A stretch of DNA of 64,000 nt from an uncultured Succiniclasticum sp. (GCA_905235335.1 CAJOKZ010000006.1:1-64000); one strand, 5' to 3'. Positions 29,075 through 39,078 are shown, counted from the first letter of the stretch. Made by a program: numbers and translations. The notes: a model not told the origin generated them from the sequence alone.

Positions 29075-29201
29075 AATTAAACTCCTCTCCTGACAACCGT
29101 TATTCAATCCGTTATGATTGTTAACTTATAAAAACCTGTATAAAAAATTTTATCACTTGGGGTAAACCGTGTCAACAAATGACGCCCGATTATAGACAAA
29201 A

Positions 29202-29246
29202 AACCGCAACGGACAAACCCTTCCGGGATATCCGCTGCGGTTTATA
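29202..29246 (-). terminator. Terminator-like hairpin downstream of gdhA
   Basis: aaaaaaccgcaacgga...tccgctgcggttt inverted repeat. Confidence 0.6.
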
Positions 29247-29360
29247 TTCATAGGAAATTAACGCACAGGACTGACATGCAACAGCTTTTACATCAGGTTC
29301 ACGCCGCAGAATTGCAAGACAGGGGACAGTGTACCGATGCCGTCTCACAAGAACCGTATC

Positions 29361-30608
29361 TCAGTACATGCCGCGGAACTTCATGGCTACGGTCAGACGC
29401 TTCAAAGCCGAAATGTACGCCGCCACGCGCATGGGTACCTTGTACTCTTCCGCCAGGCTGTAAACTTCCTTGAAGGCCTTCACCATCATGTTAATCTGTC
29501 TTTCCTTCACTTCTTCCTCAGACCAGAAGAAACGGTACAGGTTCTGTACCCATTCGAAATAGGAAACGGTTACACCGCCGCCATTAGCCAGGATGTCGGG
29601 AACCACCAGTATCCCTTTGCTTTCCAGGATATCATCCGCTTCGGGAGTGGTAGGCCCGTTGGCCCCTTCGCAGATAATCGTCGCCTTGATCCTCTTTGCA
29701 TTGGCTTTGGTGATCTGGTTCTCCATAGCGCAGGGGAACAGCACGTCGACCTTCAGCTCCAGCACTTTTTCTTTATCCATGGGTTCCGCGTCAGGATAAT
29801 CCACAACACTGTGATTCTTGCTGGTCTCCGTATATTTCGCCAGTTTGTAGGGATCAATGCCTTTTTTATTGTAAATAGCGCCGAACACGTCGGAGACGGC
29901 CAAAATCTTCATGCCTTCATCAAAGGCCAGCTTCGCAGTCCAGCTTCCCACATTGCCGAATCCCTGTACGGATGCGGTAGCCCCTTTGACCTTCATGCCC
30001 TTCGCTTTTAATGCTTCCAGGGAAGCCGTCACTACGCCCTGGCCGGTAGCCGCCGTACGGCCCAGAGACCCACCTACCGAAATATCCTTACCCGTAATGA
30101 AGCCGGGTTCGTATTGACCGGTGATCTTGCTGTATTCGTCCATCATCCATCCCATGATCTTGGAATTGGTATTCATGTCCGGAGCCGGAATATCTTTCTT
30201 TTCGCCTATAACGCCGGCAATTTTGTCGATGTATCCACGGGTCAGGGCTTCCAATTCCCGTTCCGACAGTTTCGTTACATCCACGATGATGCCGCCCTTG
30301 CCACCGCCGTAGGGAAGGCCTGCCACCGCACATTTGCAGGTCATCCAGAATGCCAACGTCTTGACCTCGTCCATGTTAACAGCCGTATGATACCGAACGC
30401 CGCCTTTGGCCGGTCCCATGATGGTGCTGTGCTGGCAACGGTACCCGGTGAACACCTGCACCGACCCGTCATCCATTCTGACCGGAATATGCACCTCTGT
30501 CGTCTTTTCCGGAACCGCAATGATCGCCGCCGCACCCGGATCCAGCTTCATTGCCTCAATTGCCTTGTTCAGGGGAACCATAGATTGTTCGATCAGTCCC
30601 ATAATCAA
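29361..30608 (-). CDS. gdhA: Glu/Leu/Phe/Val dehydrogenase (glutamate dehydrogenase)
   Basis: GPAKGGVRYH, CAVAGLPYGGGKGGI, SVQGFGNVGSWTA, VPDILANGGGVTVSYFEWVQN. Confidence 0.95.
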   Translation of the reverse strand: MIMGLIEQSMVPLNKAIEAMKLDPGAAAIIAVPEKTTEVHIPVRMDDGSVQVFTGYRCQHSTIMGPAKGGVRYHTAVNMDEVKTLAFWMTCKCAVAGLPYGGGKGGIIVDVTKLSERELEALTRGYIDKIAGVIGEKKDIPAPDMNTNSKIMGWMMDEYSKITGQYEPGFITGKDISVGGSLGRTAATGQGVVTASLEALKAKGMKVKGATASVQGFGNVGSWTAKLAFDEGMKILAVSDVFGAIYNKKGIDPYKLAKYTETSKNHSVVDYPDAEPMDKEKVLELKVDVLFPCAMENQITKANAKRIKATIICEGANGPTTPEADDILESKGILVVPDILANGGGVTVSYFEWVQNLYRFFWSEEEVKERQINMMVKAFKEVYSLAEEYKVPMRVAAYISALKRLTVAMKFRGMY

Positions 30609-30973
30609 TACCTCCTTAACATAAAATAATTATTGCGAACCTTAGCTTTCTTTTTCCGTGACATCAATACGCTCTAAATAAGCCGCACAATACGGATGTT
30701 TTCACCTATTATTTACTTTAATTCCAAGGATGGCCCGAAATATTGTATAAATTATACTGTATACATTGTAGCATATTTCGTCATGGTTTTAAAGGTTTTT
30801 TTCCTAAATTATCGAATTGTGACATATTTTAACAGATTGACAACCCATTTCGACACATATAGTACAAAAAGAAATTTCCGGATGTGCATTTGATAAATAT
30901 ACGTCCTTCCTCTTCGGACACCGACAGATTTTTAACATTTCTTAAATTTTTCATTTTCACATAAAAAAAATCA

Positions 30974-31003
30974 TTGCTATTCACTGCCATTTGCATGTAT
31001 AAT
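30974..31003 (+). promoter_or_regulatory. Putative sigma-A promoter for the pot operon
   Basis: TTGCTA-18 bp-TATAAT. Confidence 0.5.
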
Positions 31004-31102
31004 GCAATTATAAGTAGCCTCAGTATGACTACGTGCTATCACTTTTTATGGTAATCTTCTACAGTCTGTCTGTACGATTGCCAGGGAAGGGTTGTGTTGT
31101 AA

Positions 31103-32104
31103 ATGAAAGAACTAATACGCATGGAAGGGATTAGCAAAAAATTCGGCGAGAATCTCATTATCCCTACTTTGGACCTTACGATTAATGACGGAGAATTTGT
31201 TACGCTGCTGGGTCCCTCGGGCTGTGGCAAGACCACGCTGCTTCGAATCCTGGCCGGTCTGGACAACCCCACTACCGGCCGTGTCATCCTTGACGGTCAG
31301 GACATCACCAACCTGCCGCCTTATAAACGCAATGTCAACATGGTATTCCAGAATTACGCCCTGTTCCCCCATTTGACCGTAACACAAAATATTAATTTCG
31401 GTCTGAAAATGAAGGGCGTACCCGAAAACGAGGCGAAGGAGCGCATTAACCAAGTGCTATACCTAACCCAGCTGGAAGAACTGCGGGATCGCTATCCTGC
31501 CCAAATGTCCGGCGGGCAGCAGCAGCGAGTAGCCATCGCACGGGCTCTGGTAAACAGTCCCAAAGTATTATTGCTGGACGAACCTCTGGGCGCTTTGGAC
31601 TACCAGCTCCGGAAAAAACTGCAGCTGGAACTGAAGATCCTGCAACGGAGCCTGGGCCTTACTTTTGTCTTTGTAACACACGACCAGGAAGAAGCCCTTA
31701 CCATGAGCGACCGTATCGTCATTATACACAATGGCGTCATCCAGCAGGATGGAGACCCCAATGGCATCTACCACCATCCCCGAAACACCTTTGTAGCCCG
31801 TTTCATCGGAGAAAGCAACTTCTTTGATATTGGCAGCGATACCTTCGCACTGCGTCCGGAAAAGCTAAACCTGTGTCCGGAAGAAGAAGAAAACACCAGC
31901 CATCCGGAGCCGAAATTCTTCGGCACGGTAACGGACGTCGTATTCTACGGAACCATCGACAAGGTTTTTGTCCGTCTTGATAACACGAACCAGGTCGCCA
32001 TCGCGTACCAGTATTTTGATGATGTTAACCGCTGGAAGACCGATGACCGGGTGGGCATTTGGTGGTATGACCGGGACGGCGTCAAAGTTGAGAAAGAATC
32101 GTGA
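31103..32104 (+). CDS. potA: Spermidine/putrescine ABC transporter ATP-binding protein
   Basis: [48 protein letters not shown]-like C-terminus; followed by potBCD. Confidence 0.94.
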   Translation: MKELIRMEGISKKFGENLIIPTLDLTINDGEFVTLLGPSGCGKTTLLRILAGLDNPTTGRVILDGQDITNLPPYKRNVNMVFQNYALFPHLTVTQNINFGLKMKGVPENEAKERINQVLYLTQLEELRDRYPAQMSGGQQQRVAIARALVNSPKVLLLDEPLGALDYQLRKKLQLELKILQRSLGLTFVFVTHDQEEALTMSDRIVIIHNGVIQQDGDPNGIYHHPRNTFVARFIGESNFFDIGSDTFALRPEKLNLCPEEEENTSHPEPKFFGTVTDVVFYGTIDKVFVRLDNTNQVAIAYQYFDDVNRWKTDDRVGIWWYDRDGVKVEKES

Positions 32105-32140
32105 CATCGTATCCTGAATCTGAGAAGAAAGGCAAAGCCA

Positions 32141-32998
32141 ATGAAGAACGGTAAATTACTCGTTGCTCCTTCCATGCTGTGGCTGGGAATTTTCTTCGTA
32201 ATTCCCATGCTTATCGTTGTAGCTGTGTCCTTTGCCAGCCGTACCCCCTACGGGCAGGTTGTCTTTAACTGGACCATCGCTAACTACATACGTTTCCTGG
32301 AGCCCTTGTATCTTTCCATATTCGCACAAACCCTGCTGACAGCCCTGATCACCACGGTAGTGACCATCCTCATGGGATACCCGCTGGCCTATTACATCGC
32401 CCAGCTGCCCAAGCGCTGGCAGCAGCCGGGGCTGATTCTCTGCATGATCCCTTTCTGGATCAACTTCCTGATCCGGTCCTATGCTTGGGTCATCATCCTG
32501 CGGGCCCAGGGCGTCCTGAACACACTTTTACTGAAGGCAGGCCTTATTGAACAGCCGTTGCAACTGCTATATAATGGAGGAGCTGTTATGCTGGGCATGA
32601 TCTACTCCCTGCTGCCCTTTATGATCCTTCCAATTTATGTTTCCATCGAACAGCTAGATCGTCGGCTGCTGGAAGCCGCTTCCGACCTGGGAGCCTCTCC
32701 CTTCACCGCCTTCCGGAAAATCACCTTGCCGTTGACCATGCCCGGCGTAGCCGCCGGTACTATCCTAGTCTTCATCTCGTCCCTGGGCATGTTCGTAGTG
32801 CCGGACGTAATGGGCGGTGCCAAGTCTGCCCTGGTGGGCAACCTAATCCAGAATCAGTTCCTGGCAGCCCGTGACTGGCCCTTCGGGTCAGCTTTATCCA
32901 TCGTGCTTGCAATCCTGTCACTGATTCTGATTATCATGTATTACCGTGCTATTCAGGCACAAAACGGAGGTGCGGGAAATGCAAAAAACATGGCGTAG
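32141..32998 (+). CDS. potB: Spermidine/putrescine ABC transporter permease PotB
   Basis: Permease EAASDLGASPFTAFRKITLPLTMPGVAAG. Confidence 0.93.
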   Translation: MKNGKLLVAPSMLWLGIFFVIPMLIVVAVSFASRTPYGQVVFNWTIANYIRFLEPLYLSIFAQTLLTALITTVVTILMGYPLAYYIAQLPKRWQQPGLILCMIPFWINFLIRSYAWVIILRAQGVLNTLLLKAGLIEQPLQLLYNGGAVMLGMIYSLLPFMILPIYVSIEQLDRRLLEAASDLGASPFTAFRKITLPLTMPGVAAGTILVFISSLGMFVVPDVMGGAKSALVGNLIQNQFLAARDWPFGSALSIVLAILSLILIIMYYRAIQAQNGGAGNAKNMA

Positions 32999-33773
32999 TC
33001 ACGTAATGTTAGCTTATTCACTGGCCATTCTGGCATTTCTGTATGTGCCTCTCGTCATCCTGGCCATGTATTCTTTCAATGATTCCCGTATCAATGCAGT
33101 GTGGACAGGCTTTACCCTGAAATGGTACGAGCATCTGTTCAACAACCGACGGGTGCTGGAGGCCCTCATCAATACACTGATCATCGGCTTTGCCTCCACT
33201 ATCGTTTCCACCAGCCTGGGAACCATCGCCGCTATCGCCCTGCACCGATATAAATACAAGATGCAGAACTTTATCAACGGCATGGTGTATCTGCCCATTC
33301 TAATCCCGGAGATTGTTATGGGTCTGTCCCTGCTTGTCCTGTTTTCCCAGGCACAGATTCCTCTGGGCAAGGTATCCCTGATTCTGGCCCATATCACCTT
33401 CTGCCTGTCCTTTGTGGTCATCACGGTAGGCGCCCGGCTGGACGGTATGCGCACCGAATATGAGCAGGCCGCCAGCGATTTGTACGCCACACCGTGGCAA
33501 TGCTTCCGCTATGTGACGCTGCCACTGGTTATGCCGGGTATCGTAGCCGGCGCCCTCATCGCCTTCACCCTGTCCATCGATGATTTCGTCATCAGCTTCT
33601 TCGTGGCCGGCCCCAACTCCACCACCTTGCCGCTGTACATCTATGCCATGGTGAAGCGTGGCATCTCGCCGGAGATTAATGCGCTTTCCACTCTGATGAT
33701 GACAGTGGAGATCATTCTGGTACTGCTGGCCGAATGCCTGCAGCCCAGCCACAAGGCCAAGGCGAAGAATTGA
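32946..33773 (+). CDS. potC: Spermidine/putrescine ABC transporter permease PotC
   Basis: Permease EQAASDLYATPWQCFRYVTLPLVMPGIVAG; overlaps potB; internal start at MQKTW plausible. Confidence 0.92.
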   Translation: MLFRHKTEVREMQKTWRSHVMLAYSLAILAFLYVPLVILAMYSFNDSRINAVWTGFTLKWYEHLFNNRRVLEALINTLIIGFASTIVSTSLGTIAAIALHRYKYKMQNFINGMVYLPILIPEIVMGLSLLVLFSQAQIPLGKVSLILAHITFCLSFVVITVGARLDGMRTEYEQAASDLYATPWQCFRYVTLPLVMPGIVAGALIAFTLSIDDFVISFFVAGPNSTTLPLYIYAMVKRGISPEINALSTLMMTVEIILVLLAECLQPSHKAKAKN

Positions 33774-33840
33774 TACGTTTCTTTCAGGTTTCCCGGCATC
33801 GCATCTGCGGAAGGCATACCTACGCTGCAATGTCGGACCT

Positions 33841-34050
33841 GGGATATTTTTACTGCCTGTTTCGCAGCAACGGCTGCGACAGTATACATGCGGTGTGACA
33901 TAGCACCGCCCGGGGCCTTTGCCGCCCTAATTACACGAAAGTGCCGGTCAGTTGCCCTTTTCGGGTCAGGTTCCCGGACTTTCAAAACTATTCTGGCTTA
34001 TTGGTGGTGCTATCCCGGCTGCCAATATGGAGTAAAGGAGGAGTTTTTAT
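33841..34050 (+). promoter_or_regulatory. Candidate structured leader RNA upstream of potD
   Basis: Multiple strong inverted repeats: CGCAGC-AACG-GCTGCG; GCGGTG/CACCGC; ATAGCACCGCC/GGTGGTGCTAT (11 bp); GAAAGT(G)CCGG/CCGGACTTTC; then SD and potD ATG. Confidence 0.5.
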
Positions 34051-34053
34051 AAA

Positions 34054-35133
34054 ATGAAAAGGATTTTTGCTCTGTTATTCTGTTCCCTGCTGTTGATTCT
34101 TACCGCCTGCGGAGGTCCGGAAAAAAAGCCTGCCGAGCCACAGAAAAAAGCGGAAAAGGCGGAAGCACAGCAAGTACTAAACCTGTTCAGCTGGGCTGAC
34201 AATTTTGACCCTGAGGTATTGGCGGATTTCGAAAAGAAATTCAACTGTAAGATTAACTATGACGTATTCGCCAACAACGAAGAACTTTTGGCAAAGATTC
34301 AGGCGGGCGGCGCCCGGTATGACCTGATCCAGCCAAGTGATTACATGGTCACCACCATGTTAAAGCTCAAGCTGCTCGAAGAACTGGACATGAGCAGAAT
34401 CCCTAATGCAAAGAACCTGATCCAGGATCTTCAGGCACCTGCCTATGATCCAACCGGCAAACACTCCGTAGTATATACCTGGGGCATCACCGGTATCGGC
34501 TATAACAAAAAGTACGTTAAGACACCGCCCACTTCCTGGAATGACCTGTGGAATCCGGCCTATAAAGGCCGCGTAGTGCTGCTGAACGATGTCCGGGAGG
34601 TCATTAGCTTTGCCATGAAGAAGAATGGACATTCCCTGAACAGCGTGGATCCGAAGGATCTGGCCGAGTGCATGAAAGATTTGCGGGCCCTCTCGCCTAA
34701 CATCCTGGCCTATGATACCGATACCATCAAGCAGAAATTCATCGCGGAAGAGGCCTGGATCGGTACCATCTGGAGCGGCGATGCCTATTTCAGCTTCAAG
34801 GAAAACAAGAATATCGGCTTCGTGGTTCCCAAGGAAGGAACCGGTATTTGGGCCGACTGTTTTGCAATCCCCAAAGGGGCCAAGAACAAGAAACTGGCTG
34901 AAGACTTTATCAACTATCTGTACGATCCGAAAGTCAGCGCCAAAAACTATGAATACATTGGTTACAACGATCCCAACCTGAAAGCGGCTCAGTATCACAG
35001 CGAGGAATATAAGAACGATCCGATCCTGAAAACCGCCAGGGACTATATCAAAAACTCAGAATGGACCGATGATGTAGGCGATGCCATTGCACTGTACGAC
35101 CGTTGCTGGACTGAGTTGAAGACCGGTAAGTAA
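34054..35133 (+). CDS. potD: Spermidine/putrescine-binding lipoprotein PotD (copy 1)
   Basis: Lipobox LILTACGG; LNLFSWADNFDPEVLADFEKKFNCKINYDVFANNEELLAKIQAGGARYDLIQPSDYMV. Confidence 0.94.
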   Translation: MKRIFALLFCSLLLILTACGGPEKKPAEPQKKAEKAEAQQVLNLFSWADNFDPEVLADFEKKFNCKINYDVFANNEELLAKIQAGGARYDLIQPSDYMVTTMLKLKLLEELDMSRIPNAKNLIQDLQAPAYDPTGKHSVVYTWGITGIGYNKKYVKTPPTSWNDLWNPAYKGRVVLLNDVREVISFAMKKNGHSLNSVDPKDLAECMKDLRALSPNILAYDTDTIKQKFIAEEAWIGTIWSGDAYFSFKENKNIGFVVPKEGTGIWADCFAIPKGAKNKKLAEDFINYLYDPKVSAKNYEYIGYNDPNLKAAQYHSEEYKNDPILKTARDYIKNSEWTDDVGDAIALYDRCWTELKTGK

Positions 35134-35167
35134 CGACATTCGTTTCAAATGTTTTTCAATTAAATAC

Positions 35168-35205
35168 ATGTCCGGGCTGTATCTGTTCTATTACAGCCCG
35201 GACAT
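35168..35205. repeat. Perfect 14-bp inverted repeat between the two potD genes
   Basis: ATGTCCGGGCTGTA-TCTGTTCTAT-TACAGCCCGGACAT. Confidence 0.8.
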
Positions 35206-35337
35206 CAAGAACGAAACAATCTTAAATTTACAACAGGCATACCATTGCCTGTCAAAATCAGGAAATTGCTAACGGCCTTACGGGGCGGCATTTCCAAAAC
35301 GGTATAAAAACAAATAAAGAAAAGAGGTTGATACGAT

Positions 35338-36432
35338 TTGAAAAAAAACCGGAACCACATCTTCTTGATGATTCTACTTGTAGTATGCTTCACTTTCGCG
35401 TTGGCAGGCTGCGGCGGAAACGGCGATAAAAAAGCAGCGGCACCGGGGGAACCCGCCAAACAGGGCAAACAGGTGCTCAATATCTACAGCTGGGCCGATT
35501 ATTTTGATCCCCAGGTACTGGCTGAATTTGAAAAAGCCAACAACTGCCGTATCAACTACGATGTGTATTCCAACAACGAGGAACTTCTGGCCAAGATGCA
35601 GGCCGGCGGCGCACAGTTTGATATTATCCAGCCCTCTGATTACATGGTCACCACCATGATACACCTGAACATGCTGGAAAAACTGGATCACAGCAAGCTG
35701 CCCAATATTGAAGGCCTGGTCGACAGCCTTAAGCATCCTGACTATGATCCGAAACAAGAGTTTGCCATCCCCTACGTCTGGGGCATTACCGGCATAGCCT
35801 ATAATAAAAAGTTTGTGAAAGACCCTATCACAAGTTGGGCTGACCTTTGGAAACCGGAATACAAAGGCCATGTGATCCTGTTGAACGATAACCGGGAAGT
35901 GTTCAGTTTGGCACTGAAAAAGATGGGAAAATCTAATAACAGTACAGACCCGAAGGAAGTAGAAGCAGCTTATCAGGAACTGAAAAAGCTAAGCAGCAAT
36001 GTAATGGCCTATGACACGGAAAACAACAAACAGAAGATGATCGCCGAAGAAGCCTGGATCGCCCAGATGTGGAGCGGCGACGCTTCCTTCTGCAACATCG
36101 ACAATCCCAATATTGATTTTTGTGTACCCAAAGAAGGTACCCTGATTTGGGCGGACAATATGGCAATTCCCAAGGGCGCAAAGAACAAGGAACTGGCGCT
36201 GAAGTTCCTGAATTATATCTACGATCCGAAGATCAGCGCCCGGAATTTTAACTATATCCGTCTTCCGAACGCCAACGGAAAAGCGATTCCCATGCAGAAG
36301 AAGGATATCGTGGAAAGCCCCATCCTGAAAAAAGCCAACGGGCAAGCAGACAAAGGCGAGTGGCTCCACGACATCGGGAATGCGATTACGATGTATGACA
36401 AGTTCTGGACTGAGTTGAAGACAGGAAAATAA
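35338..36432 (+). CDS. potD: Spermidine/putrescine-binding lipoprotein PotD (copy 2)
   Basis: Lipobox ALAGCGG; LNIYSWADYFDPQVLAEFEKANNCRINYDVYSNNEELLAKMQAGGAQFDIIQPSDYMV; clear paralog of copy 1. Confidence 0.94.
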   Translation: MKKNRNHIFLMILLVVCFTFALAGCGGNGDKKAAAPGEPAKQGKQVLNIYSWADYFDPQVLAEFEKANNCRINYDVYSNNEELLAKMQAGGAQFDIIQPSDYMVTTMIHLNMLEKLDHSKLPNIEGLVDSLKHPDYDPKQEFAIPYVWGITGIAYNKKFVKDPITSWADLWKPEYKGHVILLNDNREVFSLALKKMGKSNNSTDPKEVEAAYQELKKLSSNVMAYDTENNKQKMIAEEAWIAQMWSGDASFCNIDNPNIDFCVPKEGTLIWADNMAIPKGAKNKELALKFLNYIYDPKISARNFNYIRLPNANGKAIPMQKKDIVESPILKKANGQADKGEWLHDIGNAITMYDKFWTELKTGK

Positions 36433-36465
36433 AATTTCTCCTTCAAGGTACTTGACCAAAGCTTT

Positions 36466-36600
36466 CCCCGACTCCGGCCCATATCTCTCTTTCCCCCTCA
36501 TAAGTAAGTGATCTGCATGCCTTGCAAACGCCAGGCTTCGCTTACCGGCCTTCGTTCCTTACGAAGATACCCTTTTTGAGATATGGGTCCGGGGTTTTTT
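36466..36600 (+). terminator. Composite terminator: outer terminator stem enclosing two internal hairpins
   Basis: CCCATATCTC (36478-36487) pairs GAGATATGGG (36578-36587) then TCCGGGGTTTTTT; internal GTAAG..GCCT../AGGC..CTTAC and CTTCGT-TCCTT-ACGAAG. Confidence 0.65.
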
Positions 36601-36720
36601 GATTATAGGGGGTGCGACCACAGGATTGTTTATAGGGTCGACCACACACAGAATTGTTTATGTTCCTTAAAAAGGGCATGTTAAATTTGGCCATAACTAT
36701 ATACAGTATGTAAATACGAA

Positions 36721-36757
36721 AACAGCGGGAACCTTCCCAGAAAGGTCTCCGCTGTTT
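36721..36757. terminator. Hairpin terminator at end of thrE-like pair
   Basis: AACAGCGG...CCGCTGTT with flanking T tract on minus strand. Confidence 0.6.
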
Positions 36758-36837
36758 AGTTTATTCAGACAATATTAATACAGCAAGGAAAACTACGCAA
36801 AACAGACTTTATCACTCTTTTTCTTTCTCCGGATCTG

Positions 36838-37326
36838 TCACATACAAACCCGATGGTATGGACGTTCCCAATCCCGCTGGCGGGCAATATCCCTTCCGGT
36901 CTTCAGGGCCCGTAATATGCCGGAAACCATCATGATGCCCAACGCAATGGAACAAGCGTCCAGTGCGGCCCCCATCAATGCCTCGCTGCCAAAATTCGCA
37001 TAGTCATTGAGGATATACCGCATCCCCTGATACATGCCGAGCCCGGGAACCAACGGGATGATAGCCGGGATCTCAAATACCGATACCGGCTCTTTCCATA
37101 TGCGGGCAAAAATTTCACTGATCAGGGCAACGACCACCGTAGCCAGAAAATTAGCAGAAAAAGAACGGATAGACAAAGCATCTTTCAATACAATAAAGAC
37201 AATCCATCCAAGACCGCCGATGATGCCGCTGAGCCAGAGGATGCGCTTCGGTCCCTGGAACAGGATACCGAAAGCGACAGTGGCCAGAAAGGCAAAAAGA
37301 AAAGCCGTCACATAATGTATCGTCAT
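36838..37326 (-). CDS. Threonine/serine exporter ThrE C-terminal-type subunit (ThrE_2/DUF3815)
   Basis: MTIHYVTAFLFAFLATVAFGILFQGPKR...; IPLVPGLGMYQGMRYILN; ATGA overlap with upstream gene. Confidence 0.85.
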   Translation of the reverse strand: MTIHYVTAFLFAFLATVAFGILFQGPKRILWLSGIIGGLGWIVFIVLKDALSIRSFSANFLATVVVALISEIFARIWKEPVSVFEIPAIIPLVPGLGMYQGMRYILNDYANFGSEALMGAALDACSIALGIMMVSGILRALKTGRDIARQRDWERPYHRVCM

Positions 37327-38159
37327 GGCAGTCCTCCCCAGGTCCATGCCTTCATCGCAAACGCAAGCCCGATGGCGATGGACAGTGCAAACAGGGCCGC
37401 CTCCGCGATGCGGCTGTTGCCGCTCAGCAGATCCCCGGCCATGTAGTCCCGTACGCCGGTGGTAAAGGCCAGCCCCGGCAAAAAGGGCATCAGGGCGCCC
37501 ACCGCCATATTCTCTACCGTACATTCCGGCTGAACCAAATGACAGACCTGCGTGACTACTCCAATAATCAGACCGGCAATAAAGTTTTCCCAGAACGGTG
37601 TCGGATGGAAATTATTCATCATTTTTAGACAGGCCATCGCCAGAAAACCGGTCAGAAATGCTCCGGTAAAATCGTACAGGTCACCGCCCAGCAGCATGCA
37701 GAAACAGGCGCTGCCAATACCTGCCGCAACACACAGTACCGGGTCCCCATAGGGATGGGACAGGGCCAGCCGTTCCTGCAGCCAGTGTTTAGCCTCTTCA
37801 TAGGTCATGTTCCATTGGCGGAAATTATAGGAAAACCGGTTTACATCCATGATCAGTCCCAGATCCGTGGAACGCCAGCGGACACGGAACACACGGCTTT
37901 TGCCGACGGGACTCTCGTCCCCTAATATGATGACGGTAGGAGTGCAGAACACATTCAGGTCATAGTACCCGTAACTTCTGCAGAAGCGCATCATGGTATC
38001 TTCCACACGGCTGGTTTCCGCCCCGCTTTTCAGAAGGAACTTTCCCAGGTCCATAGCCAGATCCATCACCTGGTTCTTCGACATGGGGGAAAGCCCCGGC
38101 AAGGCAGAAGGCTCGGTCTGATTCCGTTTTACGTTAAGTTCGTTTCTTTCTTGCGGCAT
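37323..38159 (-). CDS. Threonine/serine exporter ThrE N-terminal-type subunit (DUF1212)
   Basis: DLGKFLLKSGAETSRVEDTMMRFCRSYGY, VFCTPTVIILG. Confidence 0.88.
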   Translation of the reverse strand: MPQERNELNVKRNQTEPSALPGLSPMSKNQVMDLAMDLGKFLLKSGAETSRVEDTMMRFCRSYGYYDLNVFCTPTVIILGDESPVGKSRVFRVRWRSTDLGLIMDVNRFSYNFRQWNMTYEEAKHWLQERLALSHPYGDPVLCVAAGIGSACFCMLLGGDLYDFTGAFLTGFLAMACLKMMNNFHPTPFWENFIAGLIIGVVTQVCHLVQPECTVENMAVGALMPFLPGLAFTTGVRDYMAGDLLSGNSRIAEAALFALSIAIGLAFAMKAWTWGGLP

Positions 38160-38188
38160 AAATACCTCTTGTCTTATACGCTAATGGA

Positions 38189-38875
38189 TCACTTACGAAA
38201 CAAGTCCGCTATCGCTGCTTTAAAGCGGTTGGCCCCTCCCATGCTGGGATGCGGCACGCAACTGCAGGGTACACCGAATTTCTTCAATGTGCCGGCAGAT
38301 TTCTGCCCGATGGCCACTACCTGTACATGTGGCAGCAATTCCAGCAACTCTTTTGCATAAACGATACCGACATTTAACTCATTGCCGTCCGGCGTCCGGT
38401 TGGTAAGCATCCCTTCCTCTTTATGGGGGTGGAAGGGAAAAATGTTCCACAGCACCGCGTCAAAGGTCCCCAGATGATGGCGGTGCAAACTTCCCCACAT
38501 CACGGTGGCCGTAGGCTCGTTGAAGCCCAGTGTCTTTTGCGTCCCCTTCAGTAACGGGGATTGCGGGTTACTGGTACGGCGATAGTCCCATGTTCCCAAT
38601 ACTTCTTCCGGGCAAACCTCCGGATGATGTCCCAGCAGGATCCTCTCGCTGGTCATGGCCATGCCGGAAAACCGGCCGCCCTGATACCCCAAACCTTCTG
38701 CAATAAACAGATAGCGGGCCTGCAAACGAAGTTCCAGATACCGCTGCAGGTTATGATAACGAATCTCCGGCGCCTCCGGACCGATATCCAGCCCCGGTTC
38801 ATATTCCCGCCAAGGGTTGAACACCCTGGGCGCGCGATACATATGCAAATGTTTCATAAAAATATTCAGGTCCAT
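38189..38875 (-). CDS. Uracil-DNA glycosylase superfamily protein
   Basis: RYLFIAEGLGYQGGRFSGMAMTSERILLG; LWNIFPFHPH; VVAIGQKSAGTL; CVPHPSMGGANRF. Confidence 0.82.
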   Translation of the reverse strand: MDLNIFMKHLHMYRAPRVFNPWREYEPGLDIGPEAPEIRYHNLQRYLELRLQARYLFIAEGLGYQGGRFSGMAMTSERILLGHHPEVCPEEVLGTWDYRRTSNPQSPLLKGTQKTLGFNEPTATVMWGSLHRHHLGTFDAVLWNIFPFHPHKEEGMLTNRTPDGNELNVGIVYAKELLELLPHVQVVAIGQKSAGTLKKFGVPCSCVPHPSMGGANRFKAAIADLFRK

Positions 38876-39078
38876 TTTTTTCCTCTTTTTCCTGAAAAAT
38901 CCGAATCATTTTATATCTGCTGTATGACAATGCCGGTTTGTCACAGGAAAGCCATAATTTTACTGTAACATATTAATAAATCAACAAATGATTTTTTTAT
39001 CCGGTCTGCAACATGTAATTTATTTTATATACCCGTCTTGTCACATTATATCATATCAATATCAGAAAGGGGAGCATT

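Noticed and set aside
33641-33985. 114-aa minus ORF across the potC-potD gap
   Set aside because: Partly antisense to potC and lacks domain-like features; the region looks better explained as structured RNA
33841-34020. Lysine riboswitch
   Set aside because: The 3' segment GGTGCTATCCCG loosely resembles the lysine riboswitch P1 end, but the conserved AGAGGUGC and other core motifs are absent
36610-36662. Direct repeat gaccacaggattgtttatagggtc / gaccacacacagaattgtttatg
   Set aside because: Short, imperfect and only two copies; too weak to call an element
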